Part shown: piece after piece, positions 1-6,105 of the stretch
Layout: every line of letters begins with the position of its first letter
How positions within the stretch are numbered: position 1 is the first letter of the stretch
NCBI GenBank assembly: GCA_017614185.1
Contig: JAGACI010000025.1
Span: 1-9,371 of the forward strand
From: Lachnospiraceae bacterium
GTDB lineage: Bacteria > Bacillota_A > Clostridia > Lachnospirales > Lachnospiraceae
Length of the DNA: 9,371 bases
Reading direction: 5' to 3'
Made by a program: the position numbers and the translations under genes
Notes under the pieces: generated by a model
Told to the model about the DNA's origin: nothing
Databases searched by the model: none
The model's input: the letters and a program-made list of their open reading frames with translations, nothing else

Positions 1-1
1 A

Positions 2-832
2 GTTATATATGTTTTCATGGCAATATGGACGGTCGTTAACCTCTTCCCGATTTACTTCATGTTTACATTCTCATTGAAGTCAAACGAGGAAATTTTTGGT
101 AAGAACATTATAGGCTTACCTGAAAAGTGGTTATGGTCCAACTTCTCATCGGCTATGAAAACAGGAAACATGGGCCTGTATTTCCTTAACAGTGTAATTG
201 TTACACTTGCTGCGACCGCACTTACAATCATTGCAGCAATGATGGCTACTTATGCGATTACACGTATTAAATGGAAATTAAGCGGAACCACCAATGCATT
301 CTTCATGCTTGGACTTACAATTCCCCTTCAGGCATCCATCGTTCCCGTATATGTACTTTTATCAAAGGCTTCAAAAGTAGAAGTATTAAACAAGTTCATC
401 GGACTTAACAAGTACTCTACTTTGATAGTACCTTATTCAGCATTTACACTTGCGATGGCAATTCTTATCTGTACCGGATTCATGGTAGAGATTCCTTACG
501 ACCTTGATGAGGCAGCAAGAATTGACGGATGCGGACTTTGGAAAACGTTCTTCAGAATCATTGTTCCTCTTATGAAGCCCGCACTTTCAACCATCGGAGT
601 TTACTCATACTTACAGTGCTGGAATGAGTTCATGTTTGCCAACGTATTCATTTCTGATTCCGTTCACAGAACTCTTCCTGTAGGTATCAAAGCTTTATCC
701 GGACAGTATACAACTGAATGGGGACCTATCGGCGCGGCTTTGGTTATAGCAACATTCCCGACTCTCATTGTTTACATCGTATTAAGCAAGAGAATTCAGG
801 AAAGCTTCATTGCCGGTGCTGTTAAAGGCTAA
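2..832 (+). CDS. Carbohydrate ABC transporter permease, MalG family (5' end cut by window)
   Basis: Inner permease subunit of a binding-protein-dependent sugar importer in the cytoplasmic membrane. The reading frame is open to the left edge, and the first ATG (17) falls inside what should be the first membrane segment (VNLFPIYFMFTFSLKSN). MalG-type permeases usually carry about 10-25 residues before this point, so the true start probably lies upstream. Counting from the ATG at 17 (271 residues), hydrophobic segments lie near 2-19, 56-82, 93-115, 137-155, 188-210 and 236-256. The EAA loop that docks on the ATPase is at about 165-188 (EAARIDGCGLWKTFFRIIVP). The C-terminus GAVKG is typical of the family. 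The binding protein and partner permease would be expected upstream, outside the window. The sugar cannot be read from a permease; the nearby xylAB makes xylose, a xylo-oligosaccharide or a related plant sugar plausible, but that is inference. Confidence 0.93.
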   Translation, partial: VIYVFMAIWTVVNLFPIYFMFTFSLKSNEEIFGKNIIGLPEKWLWSNFSSAMKTGNMGLYFLNSVIVTLAATALTIIAAMMATYAITRIKWKLSGTTNAFFMLGLTIPLQASIVPVYVLLSKASKVEVLNKFIGLNKYSTLIVPYSAFTLAMAILICTGFMVEIPYDLDEAARIDGCGLWKTFFRIIVPLMKPALSTIGVYSYLQCWNEFMFANVFISDSVHRTLPVGIKALSGQYTTEWGPIGAALVIATFPTLIVYIVLSKRIQESFIAGAVKG

Positions 833-846
833 ATTAGAACTGATGC

Positions 847-882
847 AAAAGGCAGGTTTGGCGCAAGTCAGACCTGCCTTTT
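847..882 (+). terminator. Intrinsic terminator after the ABC permease gene
   Basis: A perfect 11 bp stem (AAAAGGCAGGT at 847-857 with ACCTGCCTTTT at 872-882). The loop can fold further through five more pairs, two of them G-T, onto a GCAA tetraloop at 863-866. It starts 14 nt after the permease stop codon. The T run is short (four T, then CG), so termination may be partial, allowing some read-through into the two-component genes. The A-rich left arm means it could also act on the other strand. Confidence 0.85.
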
Positions 883-938
883 CGTTGCGTAAATACAGCA
901 AAAATGGTATCTTTATAAGTGGCGGTATTAACGTATAT

Positions 939-943
939 GAGGG
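939..943 (+). promoter_or_regulatory. Ribosome binding site fixing the histidine kinase start
   Basis: GAGGG lies 7 nt before the ATG at 951. This site selects the 589-residue product over an upstream TTG (810) in the same open frame. That TTG would overlap the permease gene and translate through the terminator hairpin. Confidence 0.75.
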
Positions 944-950
944 TTACGGG

Positions 951-2720
951 ATGGATTTAGGTAAAAATTTTTTAAAGGAAAGACGCAAAAAACAAACTTC
1001 TCTGTTTTCCAGATTAAAAAGGGTTGTCTGGGTAATCGAGATAGTCATTATCATATCCTTTCTTGTTTCTGTTTATATGATAACCGAGAAGGAAAGAAGG
1101 GAATATGAGATAAGAGAGTCCGAAAACGTTATAAGGACCTTGTCGAGCAACATTTATTCGGAACTTAAAAACTATATGGAGCTCTCAAGGCTTATCATGA
1201 TGGAGGATCGGCTTGTTAAGTTTTTGCGTGCGAACGCTGAAAGTGTCGACACCGGAATGATAAATGATGCCAGATATGGAATCAAATACATCCTTAATGT
1301 TACAGAGGGTGTCGATTCCGTCATGGTTATGAGAAATGACTACATTATGGCCAAGACCAATTCCTACTCATACAGGATTGACTATATGAGGCTTGGCGAT
1401 GATGACTGGAAAGAGAAGATTTTAGAAAAAAAGGGTAAAGCCATCATTGAGTTAAACGGTGGCGGAATAACACCCAGATCCGATAACAAAGCGGTTATAT
1501 CGATAGAGAGAGCGATATATGATATTCTGACCCAGAAGCAGACGGGAATTCTTTTTATGAATATCTCCGATTCCGTCTTCGATATAATGCTCAAACAATT
1601 GAAGTTTGAGAATATCTGCATTATGGGTGACGACGGAACATACATAGCCGGAAACAGGGACTATATGGCATATTATGATGAAAGATATGCCACCAATACG
1701 ATTTTTCACGATTCCGTCAAAGAGGGAAATGAAAGACTGATTGTATCCGGATGCAGGGTTGAGAATACTCCGATTATCATATTAAGGGTCGGATTGTTCG
1801 GTACTGCGGGCATCCCTTACAACATTTTATATGTACTTTGTGTTCTTCTTATAATATATGTTATCGGCATGACGTTTGTCGGTACATTTGTAACGAGGAA
1901 TATTACCAAGCCGGTTTATGAACTTTCCAAATCAATGGAGATAAACAAGCAATCCGGTGAATTAAAACCCATTGAGAAGGAAATTCCGGAAGGCGAATTA
2001 AATATGCTTAAGAACGACTACAACAGTCTGATTGAGCATGTAAACGAGCTTATAGCCACATTGATAGATAAAGAGAAGAATCTGCAGAAAGCAGAGATGA
2101 GGGTTTTGCAGGAGCAGATAAAACCGCACTTCCTTTATAACTCCATTGAAACCATCGGATTCATGGCTTTGGATGCGGGTGCCAACAATGTACACGACGC
2201 ATTGGAAACCCTTGGAAGCTTTTACAGAAACTTCCTTAGCAAGGGCGGAAGAGAGATACCTCTTTCGAGAGAAATTTGTATAGTTAAGGACTATATATCT
2301 CTGCAAAAATTGAGATATGGAGATATAATAGAAGAGGAGTTTGATATCGATCCGGACACGGAAAATGTCGTTGTCCCCAAGCTGATTTTACAGCCTCTTG
2401 TCGAGAACAGTATTTATCACGGAATTCGACTTAAGGGCGAAAAGGGATTAATCAAAATCAGTTCAAGGCTTGAGGACGGTATTCTTCATCTGACCGTAAG
2501 GGATACCGGTGTCGGAATGAGTGAGGAACAGGTTGAAGGGTTCTTTTCCTCTAATGAAACCGATACCGAGAAGGTAAGTGACAGCTTCGGACTAAGGGGC
2601 ACAATTGAGAGAATCAAGATTTACTGCGGTTCTGAAGACATTGTTAAAATCCGAAGTGAGCTTGGAGAATACACGGAAATCGAATTCCTTATTAAAGATA
2701 ATCATGTGGGGGACAGGTAA
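951..2720 (+). CDS. YesM-type membrane sensor histidine kinase
   Basis: Sensor kinase that autophosphorylates on histidine and passes phosphate to the response regulator encoded 2 nt downstream. With the ATG at 951 the product is 589 residues. It has a basic cytoplasmic tail, a membrane segment at about 24-45 (IEIVIIISFLVSVYMI), an extracellular sensor region at about 46-288 (probably Cache-like, by family) and a second membrane segment at about 289-314. A HAMP-like linker follows (about 315-370), then the His_kinase domain with PHFLYN (phospho-acceptor His393). The HATPase_c domain shows the N box QPLVENSIYHG (Asn486), the G1 box DTGVGM (518-523) and GLRG (547-550), where many relatives have GLxN. 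The order and the PHFLYN motif are those of the YesM/LytS group. Such pairs often sit beside sugar ABC transporters and control them. The ligand is unknown; a plant-derived sugar is a guess from context. Confidence 0.93.
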   Translation: MDLGKNFLKERRKKQTSLFSRLKRVVWVIEIVIIISFLVSVYMITEKERREYEIRESENVIRTLSSNIYSELKNYMELSRLIMMEDRLVKFLRANAESVDTGMINDARYGIKYILNVTEGVDSVMVMRNDYIMAKTNSYSYRIDYMRLGDDDWKEKILEKKGKAIIELNGGGITPRSDNKAVISIERAIYDILTQKQTGILFMNISDSVFDIMLKQLKFENICIMGDDGTYIAGNRDYMAYYDERYATNTIFHDSVKEGNERLIVSGCRVENTPIIILRVGLFGTAGIPYNILYVLCVLLIIYVIGMTFVGTFVTRNITKPVYELSKSMEINKQSGELKPIEKEIPEGELNMLKNDYNSLIEHVNELIATLIDKEKNLQKAEMRVLQEQIKPHFLYNSIETIGFMALDAGANNVHDALETLGSFYRNFLSKGGREIPLSREICIVKDYISLQKLRYGDIIEEEFDIDPDTENVVVPKLILQPLVENSIYHGIRLKGEKGLIKISSRLEDGILHLTVRDTGVGMSEEQVEGFFSSNETDTEKVSDSFGLRGTIERIKIYCGSEDIVKIRSELGEYTEIEFLIKDNHVGDR

Positions 2721-2722
2721 AA

Positions 2723-3481
2723 ATGGACAGAACTTACAGGGTCATGCTGATTGATGATGAGGATTCCGCAAGGAAACTCATCAGAGCTTTGGTTAACTGG
2801 GATGAGCTCAACATGGAGGTAGTCGGAGAGGCTGCCAGCGGAATTGAAGCCATCAACATTATCGATGATTTGAAGCCGGATATCGTATTTGTGGATATCT
2901 CGATGCCCTTTATGGATGGTATTGAATTCACAAAGATGGCGACAGACAGATATCCCAATCTCATTATCATAATCATGACGGCGATTGATGAATTTGAGTA
3001 CGCAAGGAAATGCGTCAGCATGCCGGTATTTGAGTATATGCTAAAGCCGATGGTAAGAGCGGAAATTCTGAAGACTCTTGAGAGAGCGGCAGACAGACTC
3101 AAATCAGAGAGAGATTTCTGGGAAGACCAGAAGAGCGGAAGCGGCAAAGATAAGGAAGTCGAGCCGGATTCGATTGATTTAATCAAGAGATACGTGGAAG
3201 AAAACTATATGGATTCGGGCATAAACCTTACCCAGGTTGCCTGTGAATTCGGATTCAGTCCAAGTTATCTTTCAAGAAAGTTTAAACAGGACGTAGGTAT
3301 GAACTTTGTGGAATACCTTACGGACCTTAGAATGAAGAGGGCCATTGAACTGGCCGGTAAAAACGTCAAAATGTTCAAGACAGCGGCAGAGGTTGGAATA
3401 CCTGATCCCAACTATTTCAGCAGGTGCTTTAAGAAGTACACCGGAAAGAGCTATTCCGACTTTGTGGCGCAAGGTGAGTAA
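2723..3481 (+). CDS. YesN-type response regulator, receiver plus AraC DNA-binding domain
   Basis: Transcription factor activated by phosphorylation, partner of the adjacent kinase. The receiver domain covers about residues 5-120, with acidic residues Asp11/Asp12, phospho-acceptor Asp58 (VFVDISMP), switch Thr86 and Lys108 (YMLKP). A short charged linker (about 121-148) leads to two AraC-type helix-turn-helix units at about 152-248. The first reads LTQVACEFGFSPSYLSRKFK and the second ends in NYFSRCFKKYTGKSYSDF. At 252 residues it is the compact form; many YesN proteins have a long middle domain. The ATG is 2 nt after the kinase stop, with GGGGGA at 2708-2713 inside the kinase 3' end, so the two are probably translationally coupled. 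The likely targets are transporter genes, possibly those just upstream; no binding site could be identified. Confidence 0.94.
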   Translation: MDRTYRVMLIDDEDSARKLIRALVNWDELNMEVVGEAASGIEAINIIDDLKPDIVFVDISMPFMDGIEFTKMATDRYPNLIIIIMTAIDEFEYARKCVSMPVFEYMLKPMVRAEILKTLERAADRLKSERDFWEDQKSGSGKDKEVEPDSIDLIKRYVEENYMDSGINLTQVACEFGFSPSYLSRKFKQDVGMNFVEYLTDLRMKRAIELAGKNVKMFKTAAEVGIPDPNYFSRCFKKYTGKSYSDFVAQGE

Positions 3482-3496
3482 AAGAGAGAGAAAGCC

Positions 3497-4513
3497 ATGA
3501 CAACTATCAAAGAAATTGCCAGACTTGCAGAGGTTTCAAGAGGAACTGTTGACCGTGTTTTAAACAACAGGGAAGGTGTCAGCGAGGAGACTGCGGAGCG
3601 TGTACGAAATATCGCAAAGCAGCTTGGATACACACCCAATAAGGTGGGTATGGCACTTGCTGCGCAGAAGAAAAAGTTCCTTATAGGAATCATAGTATTC
3701 AGTAAGAAAAACCCTTTCTTTGATCAGGTAATAGAGGGCGTAAACGAGAAGGCGGACGAGCTTTCTTTTTACGGATGCTCTGTAATAGTCAAGAGAGTGG
3801 CTTACAATACGGCGGCTCAGCTTTCCGCCATATGGGAGTGCCTTAACGAAGGCGTTCAGGGCATCATTATCACCCCATATAATGACACTTTGGTCTGCGA
3901 GAGACTGAATGCACTTATAGCTGAAGGAATCCCTGTTATTACGCTTAATTCGGATGCTGAGAATGTTAACAGAATAGCTTACGTTGGAAGTGATTATTAT
4001 AATTCCGGAGTCGCTGCGGGAGCTTTAATGAAGCTTGTAACTCACGATAAGGTTAATCTTGGAATAGTTCTTGGTGATAAAAACATTCTTTGTCATACCA
4101 AGAGAGAGGCAGGATTCAGGAATAAACTTTCCTCCGAGAAGAGATTTAAGATTGTAAGCGTTGAAGAGAACTTTGATGATGATTTAAAGAGTTATGAAAT
4201 CGTCAGTAAGATGATTAAAGATCATCCGGAGATAAATGCGTTGTTCTTCACGGCAGCAGGCGTTTTTGGCGGCTGTAAGGCCATCGAAGAGCATGCGGGT
4301 GATAAAGATATAAGAGTAATCACCTATGATGCCGTTCCGACCACAATGGAGATGATGGAGAAGGGAATTGTAACCGCGACCATCTGTCAGGAACCGAAGT
4401 GGCAGGGTTCGAAATCACTGGAGCTTATGTATAATTACCTTTCCAATTCGGATGAACCGATAAGCAGTTATTATTACTCAGAACTTAATATCAAAATAAG
4501 AGAGGCCAGGTAA
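3497..4513 (+). CDS. LacI-family transcriptional regulator with sugar-binding domain
   Basis: DNA-binding regulator of 338 residues. The LacI helix-turn-helix is at residues 3-48 (IKEIARLAEVSRGTVDRVLN), followed by a hinge at about 49-60 and a periplasmic-binding-protein-like effector domain at about 62-330. Effector-domain landmarks include GIIVFSKKNPFF, VQGIIITPYN, YVGSDYYNSG and ICQEPKWQG. The variant TVDRVLNN, where most members have TVSRVLN, occurs in LacI proteins whose effector domain resembles ribose/xylose-type binding proteins. The start has an AGAGAG site at 3484-3489 and follows the response regulator by 15 nt, so it is probably in the same operon. Its position next to xylA/xylB makes it a candidate xylose-responsive repressor. 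That role is inferred from position; the effector is not readable here, and it could instead act on the upstream transporter. Confidence 0.92.
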   Translation: MTTIKEIARLAEVSRGTVDRVLNNREGVSEETAERVRNIAKQLGYTPNKVGMALAAQKKKFLIGIIVFSKKNPFFDQVIEGVNEKADELSFYGCSVIVKRVAYNTAAQLSAIWECLNEGVQGIIITPYNDTLVCERLNALIAEGIPVITLNSDAENVNRIAYVGSDYYNSGVAAGALMKLVTHDKVNLGIVLGDKNILCHTKREAGFRNKLSSEKRFKIVSVEENFDDDLKSYEIVSKMIKDHPEINALFFTAAGVFGGCKAIEEHAGDKDIRVITYDAVPTTMEMMEKGIVTATICQEPKWQGSKSLELMYNYLSNSDEPISSYYYSELNIKIREAR

Positions 4514-4528
4514 AACCTGACCTCTCTT
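4498..4528. terminator. Terminator between convergent lacI-family gene and xylA
   Basis: The stem AAGAGAGG (4498-4505) pairs with CCTCTCTT (4521-4528). After one mismatch CAGG (4507-4510) pairs with CCTG (4516-4519), leaving the loop TAAAA at 4511-4515. Five T run from 4527 to 4531 for the plus-strand transcript. Complementarity continues outward with two bulges to about 4487-4537, so an A/T-rich tail exists on both sides and the element can plausibly end xylA transcription too. The left arm is coding sequence of the regulator and its TAA stop lies in the loop. Confidence 0.85.
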
Positions 4529-4558
4529 TTTGATATTTTTCTTATTCGTATTCTTTCT

Positions 4559-5881
4559 TTATGAGAAAAGAATATTATTCATTACTGACTCAAGGTACTC
4601 CTGACGTCCTGAACCGGGATCGTTAGGCTTCTTGATTTCGCATGCATGTGCAGCGAGCTCTTCAAGAGTAGCTGTGTTGTTGCGAATCTTCTTACCAAGA
4701 TCTGTGTTAGCGAAGCTTGAGTATTTCTCCTTAACGAAGTTATCAATTCTTCCGTCTTCGATCATTGCAGCTGCCTTAAGAAGGCCAAGTGCGAATGTAT
4801 CCATACCAAGGATGAATGCGTGGAACATATCCTCGGGTGTGTTGGAAGGACGTCTGTTCTTGGAGTCGAAGTTGAATCCGCCTGTTAAGCCGCCTGCCTT
4901 AAGAACTTCGTACATAGCAAGAGTTGCATCGTATACGTTGAAGGGGAACTCATCTGTATCCCAGCCAAGGAGCATATCGCCCTGGTTAGCATCTACAGAA
5001 CCGAGCATTCCGTTCATAGCGGATACTCTTAACTCGTGCTGGAAGGTGTGACCTGCAAGAGTTGCATGGTTAGCCTCGATGTTCATCTTGAAGTCCTTAT
5101 CAAGACCGTACTCTTTTAAGAATCCGATAGCTGTTGCAGCATCGAAATCATACTGATGTTTCATGGGCTCCTTCGGCTTAGGCTCGATATAGAAATCTCC
5201 CATGAAGCCTTTGCTTCTACCATAGTTAACAGCCATTCTCATGAGCTGAGCGATGTTCTCCTGCTCAAACTTAACGTCTGTGTTAAGGAGTGTCTCGTAA
5301 CCTTCACGTCCGCCCCAGAAAACGTATCCACGTCCGCCGAGCTTAATGGTGATGTCGATAGCCTTCTTAACCTGAGCAGCTGCGAAAGAGTAAACATCAA
5401 CAGAGTTGGTTGAACCAGCACCGTTCATGAATCTGGGGTTACCAAACATGTTTGCTGTACCCCATAAGCACTTGATGTTGGTGCCTTTGGTCTTCTCTAA
5501 AATATAATCTGAAATCTCATCAAGACGAGCGTTTGTAACGTTGATGTCTGTGGGATCTTCAGGAACAAGGTCTACATCATGGAAGCAGTAGTACTCGATA
5601 CCGAGCTTCTTCATGAATTCAATACCTGCATCAACCTTAGCCTTAGCGTGCTCCATTGTTCCGGGTGTAGCACCGAAAGACTTGTCGGCACTTCCTGCAC
5701 CGAACATGTCAACGCCTGTTGCACAAAGATTGTGCCACCAAGCCATAGCAAAAGGAAGATGCTCTTTCATCTTCTTGCCCAATACTACTTTCTCAGGATC
5801 ATAGTACTTGAATGCGAAAGGATTTTTGCTATCCTTGCCCTCGAACTTAATCTCGGGAATGTTCTTAAAAAACTCTGACAT
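4559..5881 (-). CDS. xylA: Xylose isomerase
   Basis: Cytoplasmic metal-dependent enzyme that interconverts D-xylose and D-xylulose, the first step of the isomerase route of xylose use. The 440-residue length fits the longer class II enzymes. The catalytic pair His101 and Asp104 is in [11 protein letters not shown]. Lys235 is in YIEPKPKEP. Metal ligands by alignment from memory to known enzymes are Glu233, Glu269 and His272 ([12 protein letters not shown]), Asp297 (GSVDANQGD), Asp308 and Asp310 (GWDTDEFP) and Asp339 (FNFDSKNRR). All are present, so the enzyme should be active. The start is well fixed by AGGAGGT 5 nt upstream. It is convergent with the LacI-family gene and divergent from xylB, so it is expected to be expressed from its own promoter at about 5956-5984. 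Confidence 0.99.
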   Translation of the reverse strand: MSEFFKNIPEIKFEGKDSKNPFAFKYYDPEKVVLGKKMKEHLPFAMAWWHNLCATGVDMFGAGSADKSFGATPGTMEHAKAKVDAGIEFMKKLGIEYYCFHDVDLVPEDPTDINVTNARLDEISDYILEKTKGTNIKCLWGTANMFGNPRFMNGAGSTNSVDVYSFAAAQVKKAIDITIKLGGRGYVFWGGREGYETLLNTDVKFEQENIAQLMRMAVNYGRSKGFMGDFYIEPKPKEPMKHQYDFDAATAIGFLKEYGLDKDFKMNIEANHATLAGHTFQHELRVSAMNGMLGSVDANQGDMLLGWDTDEFPFNVYDATLAMYEVLKAGGLTGGFNFDSKNRRPSNTPEDMFHAFILGMDTFALGLLKAAAMIEDGRIDNFVKEKYSSFANTDLGKKIRNNTATLEELAAHACEIKKPNDPGSGRQEYLESVMNNILFS

Positions 5882-5886
5882 ATAAT

Positions 5887-5893
5887 ACCTCCT
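5887..5893 (-). promoter_or_regulatory. Strong ribosome binding site of xylA
   Basis: The minus strand reads AGGAGGT, a near-perfect anti-16S match, 5 nt before the xylA ATG. It predicts high translation of the isomerase. Confidence 0.9.
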
Positions 5894-5905
5894 TGGTTAT
5901 TAAAT

Positions 5906-5935
5906 CCCAATGCTCACTTGCCCGTGCACATTGGG
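5906..5935. promoter_or_regulatory. Interrupted inverted repeat in the xylA leader, candidate operator
   Basis: The outer arms CCCAATG (5906-5912) and CATTGGG (5929-5935) are perfect reverse complements. Inside them CAC (5915-5917) pairs with GTG (5924-5926), around a 6 nt centre. The element includes CGTGCAC at 5923-5929. It lies about 15-45 nt downstream of the predicted xylA transcription start and just upstream of the ribosome binding site. It could be a repressor site acting as a roadblock or a leader RNA hairpin. Which protein binds it, if any, is unknown; the LacI-family product nearby is the natural candidate. Confidence 0.55.
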
Positions 5936-5955
5936 CATTTCTGGCTTCTGTTACC

Positions 5956-5984
5956 TTTATATCACAAATAATATGAACTGTAAA
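5956..5984 (-). promoter_or_regulatory. Predicted sigma-A promoter of xylA
   Basis: On the minus strand, -35 TTTACA (5979-5984) and -10 TATAAA (5956-5961) are separated by exactly 17 nt. A TG one base before the -10 gives an extended -10. Each hexamer matches the consensus at 5 of 6 positions. The start of transcription would be near 5949, giving a leader of roughly 68 nt. No cre-like catabolite site was recognised nearby. Confidence 0.75.
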
Positions 5985-6005
5985 TGGTAAAAATGAAAAT
6001 AATTA

Positions 6006-6035
6006 TTGAACATTTATAAGGGTTTGTAGTACGAT
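6006..6035 (+). promoter_or_regulatory. Possible promoter of xylB
   Basis: The best plus-strand candidate is -35 TTGAAC (6006-6011) and -10 TACGAT (6030-6035) with an 18 nt spacer. The -10 matches at only 4 of 6 positions, so this is weaker than the xylA promoter and may need an activator. The transcription start would be near 6042, some 64 nt before the xylB ATG. Confidence 0.4.
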
Positions 6036-6047
6036 AAAGGAAGAAAT

Positions 6048-6061
6048 CGTGCACGCGCACG
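6048..6061. promoter_or_regulatory. Inverted repeat in the xylB leader, candidate operator
   Basis: CGTGC (6048-6052) and GCACG (6057-6061) form a perfect 5 bp inverted repeat around ACGC. It contains CGTGCAC (6048-6054), the same heptamer found in the xylA leader repeat, and lies just downstream of the predicted xylB transcription start. It is strikingly GC-rich inside an AT-rich spacer. Confidence 0.45.
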
Positions 6062-6090
6062 CAAGAAACCCAATAAATACGCTTAGTTTG

Positions 6091-6098
6091 AGGGAGGT
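6091..6098 (+). promoter_or_regulatory. Strong ribosome binding site fixing the xylB start
   Basis: AGGGAGGT ends 7 nt before the ATG at 6106. This chooses MLYVGIDLGTS as the N-terminus and rules out the in-frame GTG at 6049, which has no such site and lies in the leader repeat. Confidence 0.88.
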
Positions 6099-6105
6099 AA
6101 TACAA

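Noticed and set aside
885..913. Possible promoter for the regulatory operon: TTGCGT, 17 nt, TATCTT
   Set aside because: Only 3 of 6 and 4 of 6 consensus matches; too weak to list, though the spacing is right.
810..950. In-frame TTG extension of the histidine kinase (47 extra residues)
   Set aside because: It would overlap the permease gene, read through the terminator hairpin and has no ribosome site; ATG 951 has GAGGG 7 nt upstream and gives a normal kinase N-terminus.
2734..3186. Minus-strand 150-codon open frame opposite the response regulator
   Set aside because: Low-complexity Ser/Leu/Ile-rich translation, typical of an antisense shadow; the plus-strand receiver domain is unambiguous.
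4632..5878. Plus-strand open frames opposite xylA (4632-5051, 5156-5413, 5579-5878)
   Set aside because: They are shadows of the highly conserved xylA, with no family resemblance and no ribosome sites.
6048..6062. Alternating purine-pyrimidine tract as a Z-DNA element
   Set aside because: Only about 15 bp long and better explained as an inverted repeat or operator; no independent support.
6049..6105. In-frame GTG extension of xylB (19 extra residues)
   Set aside because: The added residues come from the leader inverted repeat, there is no ribosome site, and ATG 6106 gives the canonical FGGY N-terminus with AGGGAGGT upstream.
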